NCBI GenBank assembly: GCA_036346375.1
Contig: CM070504.1
Coordinates: forward strand, 5,321,890-5,385,889
Length of the DNA stretch: 64,000 nt
Reading direction: 5' to 3'
Source of the DNA: Guadua angustifolia
Taxonomy: Eukaryota; Streptophyta; Magnoliopsida; Poales; Poaceae
Part shown: positions 1 to 12,620 of the stretch, piece after piece
How positions within the stretch are numbered: position 1 is the stretch's first letter
Layout of the letters: each line of letters begins with the position of its first letter
Translations under genes and position numbers: made by a program
Notes under the pieces: generated by a model
The model's database searches: none
What the model saw: only the letters and a program-made list of their open reading frames with translations
What the model was told of the DNA's origin: nothing

Positions 1-470
1 GACGACCGCCGATGGATGTATGAAGGTTGGGAGAAAAGTGGGGCTCACTCGACTGAGTGGACGGTCAAGGCTACCGCTTTTGTCGACCGTGCCTTCTGTA
101 TGTCTAGTACTGTTAAGGTGAAGTGCCCATGCAGCAAGTGCCGTAATTTCCACCCCCAGGACAAGAAATCGATGTCTCTTTTTGTGTCGGTTCGGTTTCA
201 TGCCAAACTTTGAGTTGTGGGTACATCATGGTGAGTCACGTGCTCAAGGACCTGAAGTTGCGGATGAAGAGGAAGATGATAGGGCGGGCGATGATAGGAT
301 GGATGAGATGCTAGAAGCTTTGCGTCCAGAGATTAACGTAGACTCGGAGGATCCGCCAACACGTGAGGTTCGGGAGTTCTTTGAGCTACTTAAAGCTTCA
401 AGAGTCATTGCAATCGAACACACGAAAGTGACCCAAATTTGCTTTTGTGACGCTGCTCATGGCCATTAAG
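1..470 (+). pseudogene. CACTA transposase N-terminal region (transposase-associated domain)
   Basis: Translation shows WMYEGWEKSG near base 13 and a Cys-rich CPCSKCRN motif at about 126-150, the signature of the transposase-associated domain (PF13963) at the start of TNPD/TNP2-type CACTA proteins. The frame shifts near 182-213, then continues as FELWVHHGE followed by an acidic stretch and the VREFFELLKA motif typical of the linker to the transposase core. The true start lies upstream of the window. This is a broken transposon gene, not a host gene. Confidence 0.8.
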
Positions 471-2345
471 TCCAAGTATTTCTTTTCCAATAATTGTTAC
501 AATGATCTCGTGGAATTGATCTCGATATACCGTCGTGAATCATAAGATGCCTAGAGACATGTACCGATCTAAGAAGTTGTTGTCCGGTCTCGGTATGAAG
601 TATGAGAAGATTGATGTGTGCAAGGATAAGCGCATGCTTTTCGGAAGGAGCATGAGAAAGAGAAGCATTGCTTAGTGTGTAAAAACCAAGATTTGTCGAG
701 GTGGTGAACGAAGAAAGTGAAAAGGTAACGCACCGGTTGCACACAAGCAACTTTGGTACATGCCTCTCACACCTAGGTCAAGCGGTTGTTTATCTCAAAA
801 CGAAGTGCGGGCACATGAGGTGGCACAAAGAAGGTGTGCGTGAGAACGACGAGTAATGGTGCACCGTCGGATAGTGAGGCATGGAAGGCTCTAGATAGCT
901 TTGACGAGGACTTGGCGAGGATGCGAGAAATGTTCGCATTGGGTTGGCGATCGATGGTTTCACGCCTTTCAACACAACCGCCACATCATACTCGTCTTGG
1001 CGATCTTTGCTATTCCATACAACCTTCCACCTTCCCTTTGCATGAAATATGAGTTTATGTTCTCGTGCCTCATCATACCCGGCCCGAACATCCCGGAAAG
1101 CGCCTCAATGTGATGCTCAAACCCTTGATCAAGAGTGAAAAAATTATGGACAGGGGTAGAGGCGTATGATCGCTATAAGAAATGTAAATTCAACCTTCGT
1201 GTTGCATATTTGTGGTCATCCCATGATTTCATGGTCTATGGTATTTTTGCTGGCCGGAGTCGTCATGGAAATTTGACATGTCCGATCGTGGTTCGGATAA
1301 TCGATTGTTTTCGCCTTGTAAATGGTGGAAAGATCTGTTTTCGATTGCCATAGGCGTTTCGCCTTACGAGACACGCCTTTAGGTTCGGAGGAATGCCTTC
1401 CGTAAGGACACAGCTTGTCGAAAGGGTCCGCCAAACGCCTAATCGGGCGTAAATTGCCGATATCTTTGAGTAAATTGGTGGAGAAAGAAGATGGGTTTGA
1501 AGGGTTTGGAGAGGAGCACAACCGACTCACATTTGTGGATTATGGGAGCTCCCATATGCGAAGGCCTTGATTCTGATGCACAACATTGACGTCATGCATC
1601 AGGAACGTAACGTTGGTGAAAGCATTATAAGCACGGTCATGGATATGACGGACAAGACAAAAGACAACCTAAAGGCCCGAAGAGACTTAGCAGAGATCTC
1701 AGAATCGCCAACACTTGAGCTCACCGGCGGGGGTAAGCCACACGCTCCATTTTGCCTTAAACCTAAAGAAAAGAAAGAAGTGTTGAGGTGGATGAAGAAA
1801 TTGAAATTTCCCGATGGTTACGTAGCGGGATTGAGACGAGCTGTGAATGTGAATACGGGGAAGCTAAATGGGTTGAAGAGCCACGATTACCACATAATCA
1901 TGGAAAGACTCACACTGTAATGTTTCGTGGGTATCTTAATGATAATGTGTGGAAGGTGCTAGTGAGCTAAGTTATTTCTATAGACAATTATGTGCTAAAG
2001 AAATATCGAAAGACATGATGGAGAGGTTGGAGAAAGAGATACCAAGGATTGTATGCAAGATGGAAAAATATTCCTCCGGTTTCTTCAATCCAATGCAACA
2101 TCTACTTGTTCATCTACCTTCTGGCTAAGGTAGGTGGCCCTGCTCAATATAGGTGGATGTATCACATTGAAAGAGCTCTAAAGAAACTTCGAGCTATGGT
2201 TGGCAATAAGGCAAGAGTTGAAGGGTGCATTGCGTAGCATTTTCTTTAAAAGAGATATCATACTTCTCGAGTGTATACTTTGCGAGAGAACACAAAGTCA
2301 ATGCTCCCACGATGCGGTACCATGTAGATGAAGAGACACCTTGTA
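471..2345 (+). pseudogene. TNP2-type CACTA transposase core plus DUF4218 remnant
   Basis: Pieces of the transposase can be read in all three + frames. CGHMRWHKEGVRE lies near 806-850, SSHDFMVYGIFAG near 1207-1250, and HNIDVMHQERNVGESI near 1573-1625 with LKARRDLAEI after it. From about 1740 the DUF4218 section follows, with HDYHIIMERL near 1885 and a Q-x-L-L-V-H-L-P-type stretch near 2097. Stops and frameshifts separate these blocks (for example around 1350-1570), so this is a relic. The order of blocks matches intact plant TNP2 proteins. Confidence 0.8.
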
Positions 2346-2569
2346 GTGACCTCTGATTTTCCAATGGAGAGGTACTACCGCTGGTAGTTGCACTACTTAC
2401 TATTACACTTCTAAGAAAAGAAGTCCGCTTTCTTGTACATGTACTCCAATATGGAAGAGATGGAACAATATTTCACGTAAGCGTTTACTTTGTACATGTC
2501 AATCAAGCTATGCCGTCGAAGACATCATTCATTTATGTATCCATTTACGCTTTCATTTACAAGGAATTC

Positions 2570-3191
2570 GATAAGCGTAATCGGGCGCCTATTCGTCAAC
2601 CAACCGCCAAGCAACTTAATACGATGCGTCGGGATGGATTAAATGGGGCCCTAATTTCATCACTTGGTTCCGAGATCATGTAACACCTTCACATCCTATA
2701 ATATTCTCGTAATGTTACGTTTCAATATATTATAAATCTTATACAACTTCAATCATATTTTGTTGGCGGTCGTGAAATATGGGAACGTCCATGAGGACTT
2801 GCTTCACTATCCTATGCCCGCCAGAATCGTTAAAAGCTATGGGTGATACGACGTGAACGGGTTTCGGTTCCGTTCGACCAAATTTGAAGCTGGTCGTCCC
2901 CTTGCGGCCACAACAAATACTGGAGTTGTAACTAGGGCAATCGATGCACAAGGGATCGAAACAAATTTCTATGGAATCATTCAAAACATTCTCGAGTTCA
3001 GGTTTGCAGGGAATAAGGAGCTCAAAGTAGTCTTTTTCGATTGTGTTTGGTTTGATAGCAAACATGGGACTCATGTGATTGTTGTTGTAGCTGGGATCGA
3101 TGAGGATCAGGAGGCCGATGTGGGCCAAGGGGATGAGGACCCAATGGGTGGGGATACGACCGAGGGTTCTACTGAGCCCTTTGAGGTTTAG
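2570..3191 (+). pseudogene. DUF4216 segment of the CACTA transposase gene
   Basis: The + frame from about 2853 reads through FRFAGNKELKVVFFDCVWFD, a DUF4216-like core, then an acidic tail ending at a stop (3189-3191). DUF4216 normally follows DUF4218 in CACTA transposase genes, which agrees with the order here. The upstream part (2570-2850) matches only in patches. Its role in transposition is unknown. Confidence 0.65.
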
Positions 3192-3400
3192 GAGGAGCCA
3201 TCTTGTCGCCGCCTCCAAAGACCTCCAGACGGGAGGAGGACAAGGTTGTGATCACACCTGTTGGCGATAGGTTTGTATTTTCTAAACCATGTCTTATTTC
3301 ATTTCTTTCCGAACTGGAACTATATCATTTATATGTCTTGCAGTTCATGGGATGACTCGGGGTTTGACCGGCAGAGGGCACCATAGGCGGAGTTAACTAC

Positions 3401-4568
3401 GTGCTAGGTAACCTCTGCCGTTTGCACTACCCCGGGTTGGTCACAGCGGTCAATGGCGAGCAATTTGTTGCTACTAGTTGGGATCATTACCTGCTTGCTC
3501 CTAATGCCGAGCACTTGAATGCTCAGGGGGCAGTTTGGAGTGACTTTTGGGTAAGATTCTTTGTGCCAGTTGGTATTGGTTCAACTGTCGATTCTTTACT
3601 ATTCTAACTATTCTTTGTGATGAACAATTGCGAAGCGTTACTGCTTTGGTGACGGTGCAAACATGGAGCATGCTCAGAGAGTTTTCTATGTAAATGCACG
3701 TCGGGTGACCAAAGATGCATTGTCTAATGCTCGGATTCAAGCAACAAATCTTTACTTGAGGCAAGTTAAAGGGCAACGGATTAACAGGACTCACGGGTCT
3801 TCAGAAACTTACTTGACCGAGGAAGAGTACGGGCAGGTAAAACAACAAATATTGGAGCTATTTGAGTTTAACGTTTCTTGGTAATGTTGTTTTAATGTAT
3901 TAATATCTTTGTGCAGGTCATGATTCCATGGTTGGGGGACCGTCCAGAAGCTTACCAGGCTCTTTGCCGGCGTTGGGCTTCACCTGAGTTCATCGCCAAG
4001 TCAAAAAAGAGCCGAGACTGCCGAGGCAAAGAATCAAAGCACACGTATGGCGCCGATGGACATATGCGTAAAGCTAAGCGCATGGTAAGTCTGGCCGTAG
4101 CAATCTTTTGCAAAATACATGTTACCAAGTATATGTATGCACCTAACTTATGTCTACAGGAGGCTCGGACCGGTGTTCAGCCGAGTGATATTGAAGTGTA
4201 CGTGGAAGGTCATAAAGGTCGAGACCCGACACACCTGAGCAGCTGTGGAGTCAGTCAGACAGCTAGTGATCGGCTGGTTAGTGGTCACAATTTTGATCCA
4301 ATTCAAATTAAGTTGTTTGATTTGCGCCCCATTTAAAGTGTCCGATTTGGTTATGTAGGAGAAATATGGTGAGGAAATGGTCAAGCGCCATGGTGAAGAC
4401 TATGATTGGAGGAAGGAACCGCTGACGTGGCTGTGCATGCTAGTGGAGGCGGCAAGGCCCATGGACGGTGAGATGTCATACCTTCTAAAATTTTATGAAG
4501 TCATAATTTCAAGTGCTCAAGCCTTTGTGGTCACGCATTTTGAAGGTACTCCATGTTCACCGGAGTGA
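3401..4568 (+). pseudogene. Second CACTA ORF, Transposase_24-type (PF03004), multi-exon remnant
   Basis: Three exon-like blocks are visible: 3663-3840 (VTKDALSNARIQATNLYLRQ), about 3917-4083 (PWLGDRPEAYQALCRRWASP then a Lys-rich SKKSRDCRGKE stretch) and 4161-4275 (GVQPSDIEVYVEGHKG). They are separated by AT-rich segments with GT/AG-like borders (GTAAG at 4085, CAG at 4158). This matches the plant transposase Ptta/En/Spm family, found as the second gene of many CACTA elements. A further C-terminal piece follows at about 4620-4760. Internal stops indicate decay. Confidence 0.7.
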
Positions 4569-4954
4569 TCGACTCGGCGGTGGTGCTTGTGAGAGAGATC
4601 TTCTTCGTCCCTGCACTCGGGGTTGGTAGCCGTCGCTCCTCGTGAGCAGAGTTGGAGGTTACTAGGTCTGCGTGAGGAGCTGCGCCAACGTGATGATTAT
4701 GCAAGGGCGCGACAAGAGTACTACGCTCATACCGAGCAACAACAAGCGGCGATTCAAGTAAGTCCGAGTCTTCAATCTATTGCATTTAGAGAATATATTA
4801 ATTCAAAATACTTATACATTGTATTTGTAGGCAATGTTCCAGCGATGGGGCAAAACATTGTCTTTCCACTGCTCCAGTACCGCCGCCACCGCCACAATGG
4901 GGATGTATCCTCCCACATCCTGCAGCTCGTATTCTTGCTAAACATTGTGAATCG

Positions 4955-5262
4955 AGTTGAACTTAGTCAATCTAGCTAATATTAGTTTGTTGTACCTAAT
5001 CTTGTTGAAACTAGCTACATTTAGTCAATCTAGCTAAACTTAGTCATTTCTAGCGAGACTCAGTGAATCTAGCAAGACTAAGTATCTCTAGAGTCAAGTT
5101 TGATGAATTTAGCGATATTTAGTTCATTTTGCTAAACTTGGTCCGTTGTAGTTAAACTTTGTAAATGTAGTTAAATTTACTCAATATAGCTACACTTACT
5201 AATTTCTAGCTAAATTTTGTCAAAACTTGTAAATCTAGTAAAATTTGATCAATCTAGCTATA
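4955..5262 (+). repeat. Degenerate short-period repeat in a CACTA intron
   Basis: A motif like TCTAGCTAAACTTAGTCA recurs about every 19-22 bases, for example near 4969, 5029, 5052, 5073 and 5205. The stretch is AT-rich, has no open frame and lies between two coding blocks of the element. Confidence 0.6.
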
Positions 5263-5785
5263 ATTGTTGCCTTATGTAGGATCAACGGCACTGGCCCTCG
5301 TCTTCTGATACTCACTTTGCAACACTTGCAAAGACCAGAGATCCGTGGTTCGTTTCTTACTTGTCTCCTTATGGTACATTCATTCTTATATTATTGTCTA
5401 ATCTTGCATTTTCTTGTGTAGGGAACCGACGGTGCAATCCGCTTTTGTCAACGCTTTTTGCTTCCGAATCAAGCGGCGAACTCCAATCAACCGATGACGA
5501 CGGCGGTTGTAGATTGTTTCATAGTTGTGTCACTTTGGATGGATGTGTATAATCGAGTTGAACTTTGGATGTATTTGTAGTTGTGTCACTTTGGTCTTTT
5601 TTGGATGTTCTGACAATTTGGACATTATGATGGATCGATAACTTGATTATATGCATGTTCTGTGCTGGATTGTTTATATTCGTGAATTATATGTGTTGAT
5701 GTGTGAATTGCTGTCAATGTTGATTATATTATGTATTGAATTGTGTGGCGAAATATGAAAATAGGGGTAAAAGTTGCCCCTGGAA

Positions 5786-6290
5786 TTACTAATTAACGTC
5801 GGCCAAGGGGTCAGCCGACGTTAATTAGCCCCTAATTAACGTCGGCCAAGGGCTCGCCGACGTTAATTAGCCGCTAATTAACGTTGGCCAAAGGGTCAGC
5901 CGACGTTAATTAGTAACCCTGGCACCCTGTTTTCGTCCGACAAATCTCCGACAAAACACCGCTAATTAACGTCGGCCAGGCCTAAACCGACGTTAATTAG
6001 TAACTAACGTCGGCTAAACAGTAGCCGACGTTAATTACCGCGGTCACGGCATTAATTAACGTCGGCTGTGCCAGGCCGATGTTAATTAGTAATTAACGTC
6101 GGCAGCCGACGTTAATTAAGCTAATTAACGTCGATTAACTATCGTGGGCCAAAAGCCGACGTTAATTAGCGTTTTGCCGACGTTAATTGCTAATGTTAAT
6201 TAGCGTTTTGCCGACGTTAATGCTAATTACTAATTAACATCGGCAAAACGCTAATTAACGTCGGCTTTTGGCCGATGTTAATTTGCGGGA
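5786..6290. repeat. CACTA subterminal inverted repeats (TAATTAACGTCGGC motif)
   Basis: TAATTAACGTCGGC and its reverse complement GCCGACGTTAATTA occur more than ten times in alternating orientation. In En/Spm the subterminal repeats are the binding sites of the accessory protein TNPA, and these are in the expected place just inside the 3' end. The pairs could form short hairpins. Confidence 0.8.
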
Positions 6291-6341
6291 TTACTGTAGT
6301 ATAGGCAGATTAAAGGCTAGTCGGCGAAAAACGACGTGGTT

Positions 6342-6360
6342 TATATATATATATATATAT
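6342..6360. repeat. (TA)n microsatellite
   Basis: About nine TA units stand directly outside the presumed CACTA end. No gene is attached to it. Confidence 0.8.
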
Positions 6361-7197
6361 CATCTATGTTTTCCACTTTGGAAGCGGGAGTTGTTGGGAA
6401 AGTAACAGAAAGTATTTGATACGTGGCGAACTTGAAAGTCCGCAGCTAAAACTATCAGAGCTAGCACTTCCCTACCAGCTTATCCAGAGAGAAGAAAAGA
6501 GACATCCACCATAGAAAAAGAAGTACTTGTGCACGAACCTATCCACAGAGTAGCTGCAGTCTAGCACAGTCGCTTGCAATAAGGTTATGCAACAAAAAGA
6601 GATGCATGCTCACCGTAGCAGCTGACCATACTTGCTATTGCTAGTGAATAATAGCATGCATGCATTTTGTAACAAATCACCTCGTTAGATTGTAGCAACA
6701 TATATATGCTACCTATGACTGATTACTGCAAGTGGCACACTTGAGAGGCATGTTTGAAATACGAGAATTTTACAGGAACTTTGGCCAAACAACAACAAAT
6801 CGACAGAACCTTTACACTACAGTGGATGTGCAACGTATTGTGGCTCCTGACTCCTGAGCCCTACACATCTGACTCAAAAATGATGGCTGAATGGCACGAT
6901 TGAGGTAGACATGCTTGGTTCATACATTAAGATTGTCATATTTTACTATATTTTTTTCTATTAAATTTGTTAAAGGGTAGATTACTAAAATTAAAGCCAC
7001 ACTTTAGCTACTAAAAAATTTTGCCACACATTTTTAGTCATGAACGTGTAGAACCTTGATAGAAAAAAAAATCATCTTACCACATGTATGGTTATAAACC
7101 AAACATATATCTAATTCGGTCAACTTGCTTAACTCGATGTGTAGCAAAGTACCATAAATTTTATACAGGCCCTAGCCTTCTACTGCAATAAGAGTAA
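6361..7197. other. Intergenic, no gene recognised
   Basis: AT-rich sequence without a convincing open frame, splice pattern or element end on either strand. Confidence 0.6.
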
Positions 7198-7475
7198 GGG
7201 GCTGTTTAGTTACCTAATTTCACACGATCAGACTCGTGGGAGCCAACGAACCAATGTTTGGTTGTTCGTTGTATTGTGTGAGTCTGTATCCACGCATGTA
7301 AGATGGTTGTTTGGCTGCTTGCACACGATGCGGAGCCAGAGCCAGCACGATGCACAAAGTACTCGCAGTCAGACTCGTAAGAAACGAGCTCTATAACCAT
7401 TTTCCTATAGTCAAGCTAAAATAGTGTAAGCTCCCACCGTCAGACTCTTGTAAGACGGCAACCAAACAGGTTCTA
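7198..7475. mobile_element. Probable hAT-like MITE
   Basis: The left end GGGGCTGTTTAGTTACC pairs with the reverse complement of the right end GGCAACCAAACAGGTTC. The length is about 278 bp with no coding capacity. Ends of the form GGGCTGTTTGGTT are common in grass MITEs. I could not find a clean 8-bp target duplication, so exact borders are uncertain. Confidence 0.5.
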
Positions 7476-8013
7476 AATGATCTTAGCGGTTCTCAGCTAT
7501 CCATGTTCAGCTCCAAAGCCACGGCACCTAAATAGTGCAATCGCATTATCGCAGTGGGCACCTTTCTGTACTTGGCTTTTAATCCCGTTGCTGCCTCTCT
7601 CCAACTACTCATTCTATCTATGCTAATCCTTTCGTTGCCAACAACCAAACCTTACACGTAGGAGCGATTATCCTTGGTTTACGCTAATAAAGACAGTACA
7701 TGTCCATCTCCAGGTCCCAGCCACCGTCAACTACAAAGTTCTCAGGGGAGAGAATCTGCTCGCCCTCCTCGAGGAACTAAATATTACAGAATAAAAATTG
7801 TACGGTTGTACAAGTGTTATTGTTTTGGTCACTTCAGGCTCTCAACATCTTACTCACAGTACTGACACGTAGTCATTAGCAGTACAATGCTAGTCCTACT
7901 TTTTTTTACCACAGGTTGATAAGCTGATTAGTGAGTACTTGTTTGGTACTACATGTCATTTACAACTAGCACAAGATTCCTAATTGAACAATGGGATCCA
8001 TATCCAGTCGGGA

Positions 8014-8255
8014 TGATTTGTATTCGGACGTCCGAAATTTTCGAACGCACGGCAATATTTTTTTCTTCATATGCAATATTTTGTTATAACGCGTGCAATA
8101 TTTTCCTTCGACAAATAGTAAAATTTGCTACAGTAAACAGATGTTGCAAGCGTTTAAAAAAATGTTTTACGTGTTGACAGAAAATATTGTAAACATAGAA
8201 AATATTACAAGAGACGTCCGATGAAATGAAGAGAAATCAAACGTCCGAGCGTTAG
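8014..8255. mobile_element. Possible small MITE with CGGACGTCCG ends
   Basis: CGGACGTCCGA near 8026 and the inverted ACGTCCG copies near 8214 and 8242 flank an AT-rich core rich in AATATTTT. The size and inverted ends suggest a MITE, but no target duplication was found. Confidence 0.35.
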
Positions 8256-9558
8256 TTTCTTCTCTTATATTCCTTCATGCAAAGAGGTTGTCGTCTTCCC
8301 CCTTTTTTTTTTTTTTTTGTCGTGCAAAATCATGCTCGAATCTGTCCACCGTAGAGCCGTAGAGGAGAAGGCGAAATTCGCCGTGCATTTCGAGGCGAAT
8401 GTCCGTCCGCAAAGTTGCGGTTTTTTTAGAAAGATATGCTCTCCTGTCGCTGGCGTCTGATTTGACGGCAACCTCATCGCCTGTGCAAACGCCAGGTTGC
8501 TTTTGACTAGACAGGTTTAATTAAGCATGGAGCGTTAGACCTTCAAGAAAGAGAGGCGTCGACGTGTGCTTTGCGCTTTGCTTGTTGGACATGGACGTTT
8601 TCCCATCCAGATTCCAGACTAATAACTCGAGCAAGAATCCTTTTTTTTTAAGAGCAAAAAGGGGCAAACCTCGACCACACTACTGACCCAACATGGGGTA
8701 TCTGAGCTAAGCCGCACTAGCTCCGATCGTAATGTTTCTGGTACCTATTCTAAAGCTGCCGGCCATTCTTCACACTGAAACGTCGGTCACTATAGCAAGG
8801 GATATATATGTTCGTAAATATTATCTGTATTTTTATCCTATGTAGATCACTGCTACAGCAAAAAAATGTCCTCGTCCACCTCCTTTTCCAGAGCAAATGC
8901 GTCCTACTGGTTTTGCAGTAACCGCGACGCTGACAGCCGCATATAAGCTAAGCAGCGAAATATTTGCTGCGAACCGTCACTGACGTGTAGGCCCCACACC
9001 GATTCGCCGCGGTTTTACGAGGGCAATCATGTCAGCGGCCAGTTTTATAAACGCTGGAGGAATCTTCGGTGGAGGGCAGAGGGCGGAGATTCCGTGGTCC
9101 GCGCGGTGCTCAGATCGTCAATGCAACTTGCCTGCACATTCTCCTCGACCGTGTCAACGCCCACAATTACAACAACGGCGGCGGCGGCGGCGGCGGCGGC
9201 TGCTCTTCTTGGAGCGAGGACAAAGACGGCACAGCTTAATAATAATAATCCTGCACACGATTTTCCTCCAAGATAAGGACTAATGGAAAATGATGTAGTA
9301 CTAGTACAGCACTTGGGCCTTCGGCCCGAGAAATAAGTTGTGATTTAGTAGCCCATTACACGCCATCAATCGAGTGCCGATTCCATGGCATCTGCATCAA
9401 AGAACGAATTGGGATCCAAAACCGCGACGCAGCGCTTGTTTAGATGCTACAGTGCACGGCTCGCAATTAGCGAGCGGTTCCATGGACAGTAGTTGGCGTC
9501 TTGGCGATGCGGTTTCGTCTCACTTTACAGTACAAGCTAGGTAGCGTGTGATCACTGA
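8256..9558. other. Intergenic with simple repeats
   Basis: A T-run lies at about 8301-8319 and a (GGC)n tract at about 9176-9201 within a GC-richer stretch (8930-9230). Short open frames here are low-complexity translations. No gene is supported. Confidence 0.5.
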
Positions 9559-10103
9559 TCAGTAGGCAGCAAACATTTTCAAAGAAGCAAAGAATGCACC
9601 TAAACGGCCCAGCATCTGGTACAAGGCGTGCTCGTCTCCAACACCTCGGGGCCTACAGCAGAAACAGAGAAAGCTACGACGAAAGAGACCACGAAATTCA
9701 AGGGAAGTGTACAAGGACAAGGGAGGTATCTCTTTCGATTTCTTATGGGCTCTGAGGGCTTCGAGGATGCTTTCAACCCACCTGTCAAAACTCAAAAGCA
9801 ACATGGAAATCATGCATGCATACGGGTGATATATACTAGTCAAGGGCTTCATAATGTACGATGTGAACGCCAGTTCTGAATGTCCAACACTCCCAACGTG
9901 TCCACGAAAAGGCTACACAAAAGGCATCATGATGTGTGCATATACCTTCAATTCTAGGGGTTGTAGGACAATATATATGTGCTCTTCAAGCCAAATTTCA
10001 TCGCTACTAAGGCAGTGTCTCGCCGATGCAAGCAATGGAGCCAAGTTCTGCATCATCATGATACCCACAAAACCCAAAGTAAAGCACAGCTAGAAAGAAA
10101 TTG

Positions 10104-11290
10104 TTTAGATATTTGCATAAATTCTTCAATAAAAAAGACATTCCTTGAGTTCATTTGGTTTGGTCTTCATACTATCAATCAGGTCTCCCTCAGGTCTCGA
10201 CAAAAAAGGTCCTTTTGGTGGAAAGATGTGTTACTCCTCCTAGATCAATTCAAGGGAATTGCTCAGTGTCGCATTGGTCGAGGTGATACTGCCCTTTTCT
10301 AGGAGGATGTGTCGAATAATATGCATATGAGATCAAAATATCCTCATCTTTTCTCTTTTGTAAAGAATGCTAACTCCAGTGTGGCATCCTTTCTTCATCA
10401 CCCTGGAATCTCCATACATTTTCATTTACCTCTTTCAGACCAACCTTTTGAAGAGCTGCAAGATCTGCTTGCAAAGATTCATTCTGAAATTTCCATACAT
10501 TTTCATTTACCTCTTTCAGACCAACCTTTTGAAGAGCTGCAAGATCTGCTTGCAAAGATTCATTCTGAAATTTCCATGATTGATAACACGGATGAATGGC
10601 TCTATATCTGGAATTCAAAGGATTTTATTCCCAGCAAGTTCTATAAGCTGGTTTTCAATCATGTTGCTGTCCCAAAGCCCATCCTCTAGATTTGGAAAGC
10701 TAAATGTTCTACTAAGCTGAAAATCTTCATTTGGCTTTTGTATTGGGATCGTCTTAACACTAGGAACTTGCTTAAGAGGAAGAATTGCCCAATTCTCGGG
10801 AATAACTATAATTGTATTCTCTGTAACCAAGGATCTGAAGAGACTAGAGATCATCTTTTCTTCGCATGTCCTTTCACCAAAAGATGTTGAAATGCCCTAC
10901 AAATCTCCTGGGATTTAGAGACCGGTATTTTCCAAAGAATCTCGGATGCTTGCTTGTCGGACGGAGATCTCTTCTTCATGGATGTCTTCATGATTGCCTG
11001 TTGGGGCATTTGGAAGCAGCGTAATGATAGGATTTTTAGATCCATTCCTGTTAGCCTCTTTGTTTGGAAGGATTGGTTTCTTGCTGAAATTCACTTGCAA
11101 TCATTTAGGTTGGATGTTAATCTAAGAGCAGGTTTGGTAGCTTGAGGTGCTAGACTCCTTTGATCTGTTCTTTTTTCTTTTTCTTTTCTTTTCGGTTGGT
11201 TCCTCACCAACCGTGCTCCTGCTCTTTGTATTTTGATCCTTTAATTAAAATTCCCAGCAGTAGCTTCCACTGCTGCTTATTGTTTCAAAA
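10104..11290 (+). mobile_element. 5'-truncated LINE (L1-type) inserted in the UROS gene
   Basis: The + strand reads RSFWWKDVLLLLDQFKGIAQ near 10205, then WLYIWNSKDFIPSKFYKLVF near 10600, then FIWLLYWDRLNTRNLL and CILCNQGSEETRDHLFFACP near 10727-10875. This is the reverse-transcriptase C-terminus with the zf-RVT zinc-binding domain. A short A tail follows near 11287. AAAGAAATTG at 10094-10103 is repeated at 11291-11300 and is the target duplication. Only the 3' end was inserted, and stops have accumulated. It is antisense to UROS. Confidence 0.85.
10411..10572 (+). repeat. 81-bp tandem duplication inside the LINE
   Basis: An 81-bp unit beginning TCCATACATTTTCATTTACC is present twice (from 10411 and from 10492) with almost no differences. 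The unit is 27 codons, so the frame is kept. It is probably a late local duplication. Confidence 0.9.
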
Positions 11291-11482
11291 AAAGAAATTG
11301 TGCCAAACTGTAACTAATTTAAGTCAACCCAGAGAGGCAGATAGTAGGCAAATTATATATTTCAACTTTTTCATGAAATTGTTATGTGCTTGTGGATCTG
11401 TAATCTCCCCTTGCATAGAACAAAAGTAAGCTCCTCCAAATAGAATTTCATCTTTAATTTCTAGTATCTTATGATCCATATT

Positions 11483-11542
11483 ATAATGAAGTATTATACT
11501 ATTATATAATACTATATATAATGAAGTATTATACTATTATAT
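11483..11542. repeat. 35-bp-period direct repeat
   Basis: ATAATGAAGTATTATACTAT occurs at 11483 and again 35 bases later, in an AT-rich intron of the UROS relic. Confidence 0.8.
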
Positions 11543-12620
11543 CTGCGAATTTTTATGCAAAAGTACCCCAATACAGTTAAAATAATTACCAGAGTGCGGA
11601 AGGACAAGCTACTGCAACAACCGGAGCAGAAAGAGCAAGCTTTAAAATTTGTGTGACATGTCCAAGATACATGTGCACATAAACTATGGAATATAATGTG
11701 AATTCTCACAAATCAAGATCTCTACTCCGGAAAGAATTGTCAAAGTCAACCTTACAAAAACTAAATATGATTGTGTCAAGTAAGGGAAATCAGGCTGTAG
11801 TAGATAAAATATCATGAGGTTCTAAGTGCACAAGTTAAGTATGGTTTAATGATTAAGAAAATATAATTGTTGTTCACGTTACATACACAATAATAAGATG
11901 AAGCGTATAGAAAGAAAATGCTGTTATGTATAGTTGACCAAGAGCAGCATTGAATTCAAGAGCTCACTATAATCAACCTATAAGGAAAAAAAAAGACCAA
12001 AAATCCGACTCTACTTCAGGATTATGTCTTCGCAAAAGGACACTTCATATGAAGCTTAATACCTAATGTACAGATAAAATTAATAAAACAGTCTTAAAAA
12101 GAATCAAGCTAAACATGATCGGTACCATAGATCACCGGAAGTAGATCAAAAGATGCGCAAGACTTGTTTTGTATGCATATGAGATGAGGTACAAAACGAG
12201 AATTATATAAAGGAAAGAGAATAATTCAATATAAGTGAAAAGTTTTACAGTTGTATATGTGTTCAGTATTGTCACCTCAAAACCTCGATCTGACAGCCAA
12301 TTCTATGCATTGAACAGCAGAAGTAAGTAACATAAAGCCTGGAGATTCCATGCAGTTGTTGAGCAAGACAGAAACCACAAGAATAAGGAAAAAAAGAGTG
12401 AAACAAGCCATAAATCGAAATTAATGCAAGTAGTTAAAAGCTTAAAAGTTTAAACCATAAGAACTCAACTGCAAAAACCCAAGATCAAAGCTATTATAGT
12501 ATGGGTTAATTGCCCTGATGAATTTATAACTCACTTTGAAAACAGAAGGCCAAAAATGGCCTAATTGAAAGGGGAAGAAAATAGCAAACAGATAAATGCT
12601 AACTGCGTGAACACCGGAAT

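Larger units (their letters stand above)
1..6300 (+). mobile_element. Decayed CACTA (En/Spm) DNA transposon, 3' part
   Basis: The window opens inside the transposase gene of a CACTA element. In order on the + strand are a transposase-associated N-terminal domain, TNP2-type transposase pieces, DUF4218, DUF4216, a Transposase_24-type region and a block of inverted subterminal repeats (5786-6290). The right end is probably near 6300, where the sequence reads ACTGTAGTA, a worn form of the family end GTAGTG. The left end is outside the window. Frames are interrupted many times, so the element cannot encode its own transposase. Confidence 0.85.

Noticed and set aside
5786..6290. CRISPR-like array
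   Set aside because: The repeats alternate in orientation, spacing is irregular and they sit inside a CACTA end in plant DNA.
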